Shown: positions 28,488-41,785, counted from the stretch's first letter. The stretch: DNA of 64,000 bases from Anastatus disparis (GCA_017163975.1 JAFFSR010000362.1:496001-560000), one strand, 5' to 3'. Numbers and translations are program-made. Notes: generated from the sequence alone by a model not told the origin.

Positions 28488-29090
28488 CACTGAAAGACTT
28501 AGAGAGTTGTATTCACTCCCTATCGGCGTAAATCCAACTCTCAATAGAGGAGTAGAGGGGTAGGAGTTACATTAACGCTGCCTTGGAGAGTAGAAGATAC
28601 TCCCCAACTTTTAAAGTATGATTTACTTGAAATCAACGATGTGAGCTCAATTATTTTAGCTTAGAAAAGTTTACATGACGTAACACTACAAGTAGAATCT
28701 TTATTTAAGACTATTAATTAAACTATACTACATAAAATTTTGCGTGATTAAAAAATCCTAACCTTTAATTTCAGGGGCTTATATTAGGAATAACAACCTA
28801 TAAACAATTAATATATTGCTTGTTTGTAGGTTACTTTTACAATTATTTCTCAATATGTTTTGTAAAACATTAAATACAAATTCCGCTCGTAAACTTACAT
28901 TTTGCATAATTTCCTAAACTAAAATACTTGTGTTTACATCGCGAATCGCAAGTAAATCATACTTTAAAAGTTGGGGAGTATCTTCTACTCTCCAAGGCAG
29001 CGTTAATGTAACTCCTACCCCTCTACTCCCCTACTGAGAGTTGGATTTACGCCGATAGGGAGTGAATACAACTCTCTAAGTCTTTCAGTG
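28488..29090. mobile_element. 603-bp MITE with 142-bp TIRs, CACTG ends, TA target
   Basis: The terminal inverted repeats (28488-28629 and 28949-29090) differ at about two positions by eye. Ends are CACTGAAAGACTTAGAG and CTCTAAGTCTTTCAGTG. TA lies immediately outside both ends (28486-28487 and 29091-29092). The central 319 bp are AT-rich with no frame, so this is a non-autonomous element. The near identity of the arms implies little decay since insertion. The TA target suggests mobilisation by a Tc1/mariner-type transposase, which is inferred from target choice only. Confidence 0.8.
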
Positions 29091-29092
29091 TA

Positions 29093-32000
29093 TTGTAAGC
29101 TTAATTAAAAACAAAGGGATAACAATAGATCTAAAAAATTTGAAAAATCAATTTTTTTTATTATATAAAATCTGGAACAATTTATACTTTTTATTTATCA
29201 ACATAACTTGAAAATTAATAAACGTTTTATATAAAATTTAAATAAATTTTACAATACCTAAAAAAGTAGTTTAATTGTAATTCTAATATGAAATTGAGAA
29301 AAGAAGTTCCAAGTTTATATCGATAAAGCTATTTTCATTCTTATCGAGGCTCATCTTAAAAAAAATAAAATAAAAATCTATAATAGCCTAGCGCAACAAG
29401 AAAAATCCATCTGCCTATCTGATTATTACTTATAAAAAAGTAATAATCTCAAAATTTCGTAAAACCTTGCTCCAGCTTGCAGAAAATAAACCTCGTAAAC
29501 AAGCTCGAAGGATATGCTCAACTCAATGTTCTTGTTTGTGGTAGCAAGTAAAAAAGAAGAAGAAAAAAAAGAAATAGAAAAAAAGCTCGCTCCTTTAAGC
29601 CTCATAAAAGCTAAAGACACACATATTATAGATCGAAAGTGTCTTAGGGGAGAGAAGCCGGTGGTATAACGACGCTCGGTCGTTGGAGCTCGCGGCTCTC
29701 TGCATTATTAATCGAGCAATCGATATTTCGGGCTGTGGCTGCTGCTGCAGGAGTCGCGTGGCTTGGAAAATGTCTATATGTATATAATGTTGCTCGTTGA
29801 CGCGTGCAACCGCCTTCGGCAACTACTACACACCAACGACTACCTTGACAAGGACGAGCCTTTTTATACATTCCTTTCGCTACTTATATATACATTTATT
29901 TTTTCTTCTTTTATATATATCTTTCTTTTTCGCGCCTTTGATTCATCGATCATTTCTTATACACTCCGTTATCTTTTGAGAAATGCTTATATTGCACGTT
30001 CACTTATACCACATTAACTATTTGCATATACGCAATTTGTCTTTTTAGGCTTGTTTGACCGTGCATATGACATTTTTAAGCTAAAAGTTATTTATTGACA
30101 AGAAATTTGTATTTATTAGAGTAACTGCTGATTTTCAGCTCTTATCCTTTAAGAAAATCGAGTCTCCGGCTGCTTGTTTAAGCAACGTTTGATAAATTAC
30201 AACGGAAATCGAATTTAAATATTTTATACGTGTAGAATTTGCAAAACTTGTTTATCAATGTTTATGTTAGCCACTTGATTAATTAATTTTAGTTTATTCT
30301 TGACTTTTTCAAAAAAAGAAGAAATTATATATATCTATTTATTGGTTCAATTAAATGATCATTAATTAGGTAAAATTAAAGTGTTACTTTAGGATGAGTT
30401 TGGTTGCTTTATAGTGATAAAATCTTTGACAAAGCTATCATACTTTTATATCAGCTGATGATGGTATTTGTATTTCATGAATTTAACGTTAAAAGTGTTC
30501 ATTATTTTTATTAAAATTTTAAATTTATGATGAATGTGAGCTAAAATAACAGTTTAACCACTTTCATACGAAACTGCAATTTAAAGTACCTCTCGCGTGA
30601 AACGAGTAAGAAACTATCGAGTTTTCATTTAAAATTTAATACTCTATAATTTTATCGTGCCCCTAAGGGATATCTATATGACAGCACGTGTATCTGATGT
30701 TCATTTGTTGAATATAAAATGTCTGCAATCAGATCATGATAAATAGAATTTTTATTTTTTCAAATTAAATCTCATTCAATTATTGAAAATCATCTGACTT
30801 TTGATTTTTTAATTGAATATATTTAGATTTTATTTATTTTTAGCTTCCAATAATTTCGTTTATAAAAATATGTTGAAAAAAAATATAAAATTGATTTTTT
30901 TAACAAATATTATTATTTTCATTCCCTATTTTTTTTAAATTTAAAATTATGAAAAGTAGCTCACTACATAAGTAGCATAATGATGATTAGTAAAAAGTTA
31001 AATGAAAAATATTCTTAGCCGATAGTAACAAGAATTTTATTAAAAAATACCAGGATTAAATATTAATGTAGAAAGAATTTAATAACGAAGCTAAATATAA
31101 GCACAATAATGTTTCGTAAAACTGTAAAATCCCATAATAAACTCTAGTAATTAAAGAAACAAGCTTGTAAAAAAGTCTATTAAATACCTAAACTTCTAAA
31201 AAGTTTAAATTCTGAAGATAAAAAAAAACAAAAAATTTTTTTCATCTAATTTAAAATATTACTCTCTCCTCTCTTAGTTTTCTCAATGAGTAAATAAATT
31301 TTGAGTTTACACGTCTAACTCTGATATCTCTTGGTGCACATTTAGTTGCTCTCTATCTTTTTCACTTGTATTATTTTTTTCTTCTTTCTTTAGAGCATCC
31401 GAGTTGTATGCATTTCCATGTCCTTCTATACTCCCTATCTTTCTTGCTCTCTAATTACTCGAGTGTCAGTCTGTTTCACTCTCTAATTACTCGGTGCTCG
31501 AGCAAGGAATGCAATCCAGATGTGGCATGGGGACACTACTCTGCCGTTTGAATCACTAACAGAAGCAGCAGCAGTAGTAGTACTCTTACGATTTACGCAA
31601 ATTGTATAGTGCACTTGCATATATGTGAACATATATGAATATCTTTGCAAATCAGAGTGTTCAAGAGAGTAGAGACGATCTCAGGAAGATAGAAAATAAC
31701 TAGAAACTGCCTGAATTTCTTTATCTTACATGAGCAGAGTGCTGAAAATATTTTTATTCCTGGCTTTCTGTTTTTCAATTTGTACCTTCATTTTTTTTCA
31801 TCTTCTTCTTCTTCTTATCTTTGATTATTTTTTTCTTTTCACTGACTGTATAGCTTCTTTTATACCAGAAGCAAATTTTTTTTCCGATAATGTCGGTTGC
31901 TCGCACTCTTTTCAATTCATCCAAGCTCCTCGTTAAATTACGCTTGGATATATAGCTCGAGTATATAGTAAGAGCAATAGCCAGGAATGTTAGGCTCGCT

Positions 32001-35000
32001 TAAGAAATTTTCACAAGAGTTATCGTGAATCTTTTGGCTTGGCAATTGGCCGAATGGGTCCAAAAGAGAAACACGAGATTGCGGCTTATTTCTCTTTTGT
32101 GTGTCTGTGTGTATTTGTGTGTCGACTGACCATCTTAATGTTTTAGCGACAATTGGCTGGGCTTTATCAATTAGACTCGATGTTTGCAGACTTTATATAT
32201 ATGATTGCTATGACCGTTTGTCAGTGGATATATATTTTGAAATATTGATAATAATTTGCTAGTGTCAATCTCGGTTATACGCAGACTATTAATGTTTTAT
32301 TAATGAATTTTAAAATGTTCAACATCATTCGACATCATAAATTTTAATCGCAATATATTATCGTCACTTAAAACGTTCATTGTTTCTTATGTTCATTTAT
32401 TATCATATCGCTATCTAATTTAAAAAATACTTCCTTTTATATGAACACATTTATGATAGTTTTAATGTAATTAGTAAACATTTAATACCTCATTAAATTC
32501 ATAACAAACTATTTATTTGACATTTTATTTTTTTCTGAAATAATAAAAATAATTATTTTTTAATAAAATAAAATTATACTACAATGTGCATAAAATATGA
32601 AATACCTTATATTCGAATATTGATTAAATTTTTGTACTTTTGTAATAATCTCAAATTTCTGTTTAATTTTAATATTTTTTAACAACCGAATGGCTTACTT
32701 GTAATTCAAACTATTTTGTTAATAGCATATGATCATTAAATTATTTAATAATTATACAACTGTTGAGTTATATGTATTGTTTTGACTACTCTAAATATTT
32801 ACATTCATTTATTATGTTTTGATATACTCAATTTATTACCTATCTACACAAAAATTTTTCCAGTTTTTATTCATCGATACAAGACAAAATTCCTGATTAT
32901 AGTACATTAAATAAAAAAGTTTTAAAATAATTTTATTTTTAAATACATGATGTAATTACTTTTTTCTATTTTAATTTATTCATTCAATTACAGTTAAATA
33001 CACAAACAATTTTATTTCCGTGTTTAGTAACTTAGAGGTGTTACATTAAAATCCATATGCATACAAATAATCTTATTAAAATACATAAATAAAAATATTA
33101 CTGATAGAAGAATAAAATTTTTTCAAGCTACAAAAACTTTCTATAATATTCATTGAAGCAAACTGTTCAAATAAGTTAATATACATATACAAATATGTTT
33201 TACCAGAAATGGAAATTAATTAATTAAACACTTACAGCGCGTTTATCGAAAGAACTTGCCAATGTATTATTACGCAACTTTCTTTTCAAATAATTTATGT
33301 CAAGTGATATAAAAGGACATATTAAATTACGTAAGGTATACACAGAATATTTTTCTTTTTTATTCTATATACTAATTTCAACCAAATAGTCTAGAGGAGG
33401 CCTATTTCAATATTTACATTATTTGGTTGTATTTCAAAACAAAGTAATTACCAACGATGGTTTTAGTTTATCACAGATTTTTTGTGAATAAATAAAAGTT
33501 TTGGTTTTTCACTGTACGTAATAGAGAATAATGATGTTTTTACTACTCTGAACACGAAGGAAATATCGTTTAGTATTTTTTCGAATTACTTCCATATTAT
33601 TATCCTTATTGATATGATTTCCTTTCACATTGTAAACTCATATTCTCTAAGACAAGAAAATAATATCATTAATCGAAATGCATGTAATAAGCGTTATTTG
33701 ATAACCGCAAAGTAATATATAACTAGCACATAACGCCTATTTTATTATACCTAAATATTCAAGCTCCTTATACATCACTTGCGCATAACTTCACAACCTT
33801 AAATTATTTTAAATATATAGTTTTTATTCCATCTTTCTCTCATTCTCATTTCCTTTAATTTTTTACCGTATTAAAAGTCCGATAAACGAACTTCCTCGAC
33901 TATTTTTCAAAGATCTAAAGGACATTTCCTTTTAAGAAAATTTTCTTTCTTTTTTTTGCATAACATTATACCATTAACCAAAAGACAAGTAAACGATGTT
34001 TAATAAGGAAAAAAATGCTTATAATTTCTAATTTAGTCCATACGATAAAGTGTGCAGAGTTTAAATAATCTTTTAATACTGCACTGATATAAATCTTGGG
34101 TATTATTGGTCCTATGGTCACAGCGTGAAAGAACGCGTATCGGGCCGCACCTTGGGTATATTACAAGAGCAAGAGCTACCAGGAGCAGGAGGCACAACAG
34201 CAGCAATGGTGTATATAGTACCCGGAAGCAAAGTCAAGCCTCTCTTGTAAAAGCTTGCGTTTCCAACGGTATATTCTTGCGCATTCTTGTTTAATTCCAT
34301 AAAAGAGATCAACCCAACAAGCGTCGTAAAGTTGCTAAACCCTTATTTTTTCTTCGCTATGGCGAGAAACCGAATCTTACGAGAGAATCTTTATCATTAT
34401 CGAAAATAAAACTTTTTAAATGTTCCAGCTTCTTTATTTTGAGATTCTTTATTACTCGTATCAATCTTTTGTTAAAGAAAATATGTATACTTCTTTTTCT
34501 GATACTATAAATCGTTGCTTGTTACTAAAAATAACAATACGTACGATTAAAGCTAACGTTAACTGTTATTCGAGACGTTAAACGTTATTTAATCAAAATA
34601 AATTATATTTTAATCGATCATTAGTTTGCAACGCACGCATAAGTGACGCTGCATTTTCTTATATGACGAGAGAACATGAAAAATCAAATAAATTAATGAT
34701 AAATAATATGATCAATGTTCAATGTTTGATCAGTCGTCGAACAATGTTAAAAGTGCGTTGTATTATAAAAAAATTAATTTTTTTTACAAACCTTACGGTC
34801 GGGTGAAAATAAAAAAACAGTAAAATGATGGAATGATTACTTGTTTTGTATAGAGACAAGTTTACAACTTGATGCTTCTTGACCTGATGTTACAATAAGA
34901 AGTCAGTTCAGCATTTTTTACAGCTTAAAAATAACAAAATATCCCTCACTAGTGTTTTTTATAAATTGTTATTTATTTGTACTTCTAAAAGTTAAATAAT

Positions 35001-35395
35001 AGGTACTAGAATTCCACAAAAATTTTCAAAAAGATTTTCTATATTAATCTCTGTACAAAAATTTGTAGAATGAAAAGCTTCTGCTTCTGAAGTGTATAGT
35101 AATTTTACATTTATATTTAAACAATAACTTTTTAGACCGAATAATTTAATTGCATATTAAATACATGTAGATCTATTTATAAACTGATTTAAATTTATTT
35201 ATTAAAAATGTATTAAGGTTACGGAGAAAGTTATTAATTCTTAACTTAATTATTGACTAGTGTTAGATAAACAGATTGTAGAAATTTGTATTATCAATGA
35301 AAAGAAAAAAAATAACATTTGCCCTAAAATCGTCTTTGTCATTGTTGTAGTAAAATAATTTACCATTATAATTTTTTGATAAGTTCTCATGATAA
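29093..35395. other. AT-rich non-coding DNA with GC-richer islands
   Basis: No supported gene. Islands lie at about 29640-29860 (with GCTGCTGCTGCAGGAG), a pyrimidine-rich stretch at 31260-31530 where CTCTCTAATTACTCG occurs twice 34 bp apart, and 34100-34330. Frames in the islands overlap on both strands and resemble nothing known. Confidence 0.5.
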
Positions 35396-35567
35396 CCCTG
35401 GTAGAAAATTGAGCATATTTTGGGCAGAATTTCTGGTCAACGAAAGTTAAAATAACACCTATCTAGAAATTCTAGAAATCCTTTGTACAAAATTTTTAGA
35501 TGAGTGTCATTTTAACTTATCATTGACCAGAAATCCTGCCCAAAACATGCTCAATTTTCTACCAGGG
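35396..35567. mobile_element. CCCTGG-ended MITE, copy 2
   Basis: The 172-bp palindromic element has arms beginning CCCTGGTAGAAAATTGAGCA and ending TGCTCAATTTTCTACCAGGG. Pairing extends inwards through GGGCAG and TTTCTGGTCAA/TTGACCAGAAA to about 45 bp. The ends are shared with the element at 23629, although here the inverted repeats are longer and better preserved. No coding content. Confidence 0.75.
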
Positions 35568-38295
35568 AATAGAATCTAGGTTTTCAATAATCCTCCTATT
35601 TTTTCTTAGTCATGAAAATCAATAATTGATAGTTCTAACATGAATTGTCAAAAACTCGCTTGTAGAAAACGTAATTAATATTAGATGAAGTATAGCATTG
35701 ATTTATACGAGAAAGTTTTTGTTATTTATGGTAGAGATACACTTTTCATTGTGAATTGTTCATCGAAAGTATAAAAAAAAAAACATAAATATTAAATTTT
35801 AACTAATCTGGATTCAGATTAATAATAATTACTGATGATAATTTATATTCACGCAGATTATAATATTTAGTCTCCTATATGTATAATAAAAATGGATAAA
35901 ACAATGAAAAATATTTTTTTCCTATAAATATATTGTACTTAATAATTCTAGAACTGCAGTGTAATAAATAAGTAAGATAATAGAAATGTTGAAAATTTTT
36001 ATTGAAATTTGTTTAAGATTTACAAAAAGTCAGCATTTTCTATCGAGAAATTTCTGATAAAAAGTATTGAAAATTGTTAAAAAAAAATTGTTTTCATTGT
36101 ATCGAATGAATCTATTACAATTCTATTGAAAAATTTAAAAATAGCCATATATATTAATGTCAAGTTTGTAAGTTTTTCACTTAATGCTTTTAATAGTTTT
36201 TTTTTTTCAAAAAGATTTTAGAGTTATTATTAAATCTGTCAAATTTAATCGATTTCCATACAAAGATTAACTTTTTACAGGTTTCATAAATATTAAAATT
36301 ATGCATTATAATTTAACATTTATTTTAATCACAATCTCAATTTATCCATATTGATAAAAAGTACATAGTAAAGATAAAGAATTTCTAATAATAAACTTGG
36401 TAGACAAAATCGATAAATGCTAATAAAATTTCCATCCTGTCCATCAAAATATTTGCTCCCGGTTCTCCAAGCTTACGATAAAAGATTCCAGTGAAAGTGT
36501 CTGCTTAAAAATTAACAATGGACTATACATGTAAACTAAAACAAACTCTCGTAACATCAGCGTCAGTTCATATACATCGATTTAATCAATAGAAAATTTT
36601 CCAATCCAAAGAAGTAACTCCTCCTATAGACTTTTGGGCAGGAATATTAACAATAGTTCAACTTTAGCTATCAAGATTTAGAACATGATATTATTACAGA
36701 AAGGACAAATGTATATACGTGTATATGACAAATCTCTAGAGTCGATCTAAAATAGGACTAGCTTGCACTTAGTTGCCTATAGCGGCCAAGCAGGAGTTTT
36801 CGGCTTGAACTATAATGTAACGGTATCATACTATAGTAAAACCTATCAGAATATGACAGTCTATTCACGTAAGAGAATTTCAGTTATGCTTTAAAAAGTT
36901 GAAACTCCGATTCTCTAAGAATGCTGACAATGACATTTTTTTCAAATGAATAATTCAATAAATATTGATAATTTATCTAAGTTATTTAAAATTTAATTAA
37001 TTTATTGTTTAATTTTTTAGGAAGCAAATAAACGGGAATTGTAAAAAAATTTTTTAAGACGCTTATAAAAGAATGTCATTTTTAGACTCGTTATTCTATA
37101 TTCGTTGACATTGAAAATATAAAAAAAAATCGTTACGAGAAATGTGAACTTATATTTTATTGAGAAAATTTAATCTTTTCCAATATTGCAGTCTGTGAAT
37201 CATTGGATTTTACAAACGTTTATTTTAAACATTTGTATTCATGAATCATAAAACAACATTATTATTACACTTCTAAAATTGAATGCTTATTATTTTTTAA
37301 AAAACTTTTAATTTGCTTTGTGTAATTTAGTGTAAACTGTATAATTTCTTTTTATATTTTAATAATAATTAAAAATGTATATGATAATAAATATTATAGC
37401 TTAAAAAAATAAACTTCTATTTTAAATATTGACAGAAATGTTATATCTTTTTTTTATTTGAATTTTCCATGAAGAAGCATTTGGGTATATTATAAAAGCG
37501 GAAAAGTCATGAGTAAGCCTCTTGGCAGATATTCAAATTTGGTATATATGTTGAATTTGAGAAAAAGAAATAATAAAATCAATGGATATTCGGCATATAT
37601 AAAGTTTGAAAAGTTCTTTTGATAGCGAAGAACGTTTTTAGTGGGTGACTAATAATTTTTCGATGCACAAGACAAGCTCTCACTTAGCAGTCGTGTTGTA
37701 CTATATATCAGAATATGTAGCCGTTACTCACGAGTGGCCGCAACCACACCAAGTCATAACCTGTTTGCCGTGTGTTTGCCTTTTCCTCTTGCTCTGCACT
37801 CGCGCTCAGCCTCAAACTAAATGTAAAAGAGATAATGAAAAAGAGCGAGAGAGAGATATACGAATCCTGTGATGTCACACATAATTCTGTGACTTTCTTC
37901 ATTTTCTATTAGTTTTGTTTTATGTATCTTACCGTTACTCGTTACATGCCGTTCTATTCGTTTTCGTATATTTACAAATTACTCTTCAAGGACTTGAATT
38001 TTATCTTTTGAAGAACAAGAGTTTAGAGCACACATCAATCTCAGATATTCACAAGCTTTTTGGCCTTATATATGCGACCAATGAACAAATACGGTAACAC
38101 ACAGTGAAATTGTTTTCTTGTTCCCCTGTACCTTCTATATTTAGAGATGTTTCAATATTTGTTCATTCTTCGCTTCGTAGAATTGGATTTTCACTTTAGT
38201 AATAAGTAGGTGTTCAGAATTCACTTTTATGAGTTTTATATACCGCATAGAACATATATATGAAAGTACAAACTTGTCAAATTTTATTTTAATGT
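35568..38295. other. AT-rich non-coding DNA
   Basis: No supported gene. A GC-richer patch at about 37700-37880 carries overlapping short frames on both strands with no domain. The interval ends at the target site of the LTR retrotransposon. Confidence 0.5.
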
Positions 38296-38300
38296 TTAAC
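38296..38300. repeat. Target site duplication, left copy (TTAAC)
   Basis: These five bases are repeated at 46365-46369, directly outside the other end of the LTR element. A 5-bp duplication is usual for copia-type integrases. Confidence 0.9.
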
Positions 38301-38584
38301 TGTTAGAATATAAGTGCGCCCATGCACCTATGTACTATATATATAATATAAAGCATCTTGGTTTCCCCTCCTCTCCTCGTCTCCAAACTTGACCATAGCT
38401 GCCGTTTTGTCTTAGCTTTGGTATTTAGTCTTTGCTGTGCGCTTTATTAGAAAGTTTTCCCTTTTCCTAAAGAGTGTTAACGACTGTTCTCACATATAAA
38501 GAGTGTTCATATAATTTCACACATATTAAAGAATGTTACAATTCTAATCTTGTTGTTTTATTTTATTAAACCATATCACCAACA
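38301..38584 (+). repeat. 5' LTR
   Basis: It starts TGTTAG and ends CCAACA, giving the TG...CA boundary with a 4-bp inverted TGTT/AACA. It contains TATATATAATATAAAGC around 38336-38352, a possible TATA element, and two AAAGAGTG motifs at 38469 and 38498. Sequence agrees with 46081-46364 with no difference seen by eye. Confidence 0.95.
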
Positions 38585-38598
38585 GGTTATGCGCCCAG
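38585..38598 (+). promoter_or_regulatory. Primer binding site, initiator-tRNA(Met) half-molecule type
   Basis: GGTTATGCGCCCAG directly follows the 5' LTR. The complement of the anticodon arm of animal initiator tRNA(Met) reads GGTTATGGGCCCAG, so 13 of 14 positions match. Drosophila copia is known to prime from this internal part of tRNA(iMet) rather than from its 3' end. Confidence 0.8.
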
Positions 38599-38811
38599 GA
38601 CACGCTTCAACTGCGCGAATAACAAGTGATATCTTTGCAAATATTTATAACAAATTAGAAATTGTTTTATATTCACGCATCCTAGTGAGTGCATAAATAA
38701 ATAAGGAAAAATTGCCATTTAAAATAACAAAAAAAAAAAAAAAGAAAACAACATAACGAGTGAATTAAAGAGTGTTTTATAATAATAAAAAGGATAATTT
38801 ATATTATAACA

Positions 38812-38836
38812 ATGGCAGAACAAGCTGAAATTGAAA
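38812..38836 (+). CDS. Candidate short first gag exon
   Basis: An ATG followed by eight codons runs into GAAA|GTAAGT, a strong splice donor. Read without splicing, the frame stops two codons later. Joined to the acceptor at 40283 it continues in frame into a charged gag-like segment. It is supported by splice consensus and frame continuity only. No transcript evidence is available here. Confidence 0.5.
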
Positions 38837-40283
38837 GTAAGTAAAATTATATTTATGCATATAATTTTATAAAGACGTGTACGAGTGTTTATATGATATG
38901 TTTCAATAATTTTATTCATTCTTGTCTTTTCTCTCCTTATCCATATAATGCAAGAACGTTGAAAATATTATGAGTGTTAAAATCTATCTAATTAACTTAT
39001 AATATGAATCCAAAGAATAATTATAATAAGAAAATAAAGAAAAAGAAAAAAAGAGGAAAGCGTCAGGACGCTTTGAACATGCAATAAAAGGAGAGAAAAC
39101 GAAAGAACGAAAAAGAAATTTTTTTATAAAGACGGTCAAAGAGTGTATTGTATTTGTAAAAAGAAAAAGCAAAAACGTGAGTCATAAGTTTACATCTAGG
39201 CAAAATATTGCTTGGATGTAAACATGTGGTGCCTAAGAACGAACTGTAAAGCGAACGAAAAGGTCTGGGTTTTCCCGGCTTGCAGGCCCGTGCTTAAACG
39301 GCAGGTCAAGTATGAGCTTCAATGGCTATACTGTCATAAAAAAAGGGCCCTAAAAGAAAATAATATACGATGTGAATACATATTGTACGTTGTACACTAA
39401 AATGAAAAAAAAAAAAAAACATTATTTTCTAAAAATTTAGTTATACAAATTATAATTTGTACAACTAATGCCCCAAGATAACGAGAGTTTTAAAATACAT
39501 AAGATGTGCTTATGCCATAAAGAGTGTTAATTAAAAATACATAAAATAAATATGTAAATGGCATGTGTGTATATATGTAAACATGTATGTACATATATAT
39601 AAATATGATAAATCATAAAACTGCAGTTATGAATAATAATAATTCAAATTATTATTATTTATTTTTAAAGAGTGTACGACTGTATTTAAGAATGTACGAG
39701 TGTATTTTTAAAGAGTGTCAAATAATCTTAAAAATTCATGCGCATAAAATAACTTTAAATAATGAATTTTTTACATATTATTTCAGAAAAAATGAGATTT
39801 TAAGGCGAAGATTTATTTATCGAAGCCACCGAAAATACTATTCAGTTTATTACGATCAGTAGGTTGGTAAATGAGAGTACTCGAGTAAAATAAATTTATT
39901 TCAATTAAAAATATATATACATATTAAAAATCTAGCTAGTAATTACGTCTTTACTCCCTTTATTGATAAATTCATTATAATAGGAGTAAAGAACAAATGA
40001 GTCAGCTGACAGGTATATACATTGTGTGTGTATATACCTACGTGTATGCACATGTATATATATGTGTGTATATATATATTAAGACACCGATACCTCGTTG
40101 GGTCAATTGCATACAGGTGAATGCTGTGCGTATTACCTGTATGTAAGAGACTAGGGTGATTGGGCTTGTGATTTTGTGTTCAAACACAAATCTAATTACC
40201 TGTTACGAATTTATTGTACTTGATGTTCGGTCAATAAGTTCAGTAGCAAGGCTTTATACTTAATCTCTATTGCTGCTTTACAG
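38837..40283 (+). other. Candidate intron / long leader of the retrotransposon
   Basis: The donor GTAAGT at 38837 and the acceptor TTGCTGCTTTACAG ending at 40283 bound 1,447 bp. The interval is AT-rich, contains five AAAGAGTG motifs, a (A)n run near 39405 and small inverted repeats near 40010-40040. A 62-codon frame at 39212-39400 with several cysteines was not recognised. The region could instead be an unspliced leader with an older upstream reading frame. Confidence 0.45.
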
Positions 40284-40495
40284 ATCGACCTGCAACGAAA
40301 GAAAGTGGGTGGAAGCTCGTAAATGACAGACTTCAAAGACGCGCAGAGGAGAAAAAGAGGATTGAGATTAAGGAAGCCACAATCCAACAAGAAGGAAAAT
40401 CTGTTCAGGAAGCTGGAAACATGATATCAAGGATTGTCCTAATGATATCCACGGTGACAATAACAACACAAATATTAATTTTAATATTACAATGA
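40284..40495 (+). pseudogene. gag N-terminal remnant
   Basis: Spliced to 38812-38836 it gives a 78-residue frame whose first two thirds are rich in Lys, Arg, Glu and Gln (for example RLQRRAEEKKRIEIKEA), consistent with a helical gag segment. The last 25 residues turn hydrophobic in frame. The +1 frame there stays hydrophilic and open to about 40527, which suggests a frameshift near 40430. Gag would form the particle; this fragment cannot. Confidence 0.45.
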
Positions 40496-40693
40496 CAGGT
40501 AAAAGAGATATACTGATATTATAATTAAGTCACATTGAAATTAAAGAACAGTATAGGATCAGTAAGACGGTATGAAATTCTGCATTAAGAGTGTTGAAGA
40601 GTGGCACGTGCATGTGTGAGTGAAGTAAGAACAGTATGAGTGTAAAAGTAGCAAAGTAAAAGAGAGTTCATTTAAAGAGATAAACCGAAACTT

Positions 40694-40873
40694 ATGGTGT
40701 CTAAAGTTTCAGGTAACGAGTATGATGCAGAAATTATACGATATAACGAAATTCTTAAGGATATAATGAATTTGTGTGAAACTACAATAAAGTTCACAAA
40801 ACAATTCGCAGCTTCCATAACAATTTTCAAGAATACGCTTGCAAAAGCATTAAATCAACAAAAGGTATACTGA
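40694..40873 (+). pseudogene. gag internal fragment
   Basis: A 59-codon frame with an amphipathic helical look lies between the gag N-terminal remnant and the zinc knuckle. It ends at a TGA, and further short segments of similar composition continue in other frames to about 41260. Position and order support gag. Sequence similarity alone would not. Confidence 0.4.
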
Positions 40874-41505
40874 AGGCAATAAAGCATGAATCATGGGAGT
40901 AACATGATCAAACAATGAGTGCTCTTAAAGAGATTAAGATCAGTTTTGACACGACTTGGTTTAGATACGTGTAATGTACACGAAGTTATTGGAGAGAATT
41001 ACGAAGATTTGACAGAATCGCAGACTCAAGATGGAGTTCAGGACGTAAAAGAATTTAACAACAGTGGCACAAGATTTGATTGAAAATAATCAAGTATCTC
41101 ACAGTATTCAAAATGCAATGAGTCTATTCAATCGCAGTTATCGCAGATATTGACAATTATTAAAAGAAAAATTTGAAAGATTGAAATATAACAAACTCAA
41201 TGAACAATCGGATGTCTTCAACCAACTAAAAATAACTGCAAAAAGCACTAATATATAAAAAAAAAATAAGACTATAAATCTACAAGCCAAATGAGTATTT
41301 GAATATTTTTATGACTGTTTAAAATCAGAATGAAGATCACGCGATTGATTTAATATTACAGAGAAAGAAATATCAATTATTGTCAAGGACGAGCAGGCCA
41401 TAGAAAAAGAGTGCATTTAAAATGTGCGATATAATCATGAACCAGATTAATCAAAATTATCATTCTATGATCTGAATATCAATTATCTAAATTTAATGAT
41501 TGACG

Positions 41506-41540
<35 letters not shown>
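41506..41540. repeat. Poly(A) tract inside gag
   Basis: A run of about 35 A interrupts the gag region. It probably arose by slippage or a small retroposition event in the element or its parent copy. Confidence 0.85.
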
Positions 41541-41542
<2 letters not shown>

Positions 41543-41785
41543 ATTTAAATGTTAGGATGGATTCAAGAAGATTGTTAAATGAAACGAAATTTTCTGACAC
41601 GCTGATCAAATGTCAAAAGAAGAAAAATATAATGCTTTCTATAACATCGCCATCACTACACTGCCTGAAGTTCAGACCGTACAGTTTGTGATTAACAATA
41701 TAATAAAAAAAGACTTCAGTTGGGATCAGTTATATTATACAACCTGAAATCTGAACATGTGATAAAGGTAATGGCTCTCTGTAGA

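Noticed and set aside
34106..34312. Overlapping frames on both strands
   Set aside because: Both strands are open by chance in a GC-richer island. Neither product shows a family motif.
37645..37902. Opposed 75- and 64-codon frames
   Set aside because: Overlapping opposite-strand chance frames with no domain.
39212..39400. 62-codon frame as a third retrotransposon gene
   Set aside because: It has several Cys but no recognisable pattern, and it lies in the candidate intron. No homology could be argued from sequence alone.
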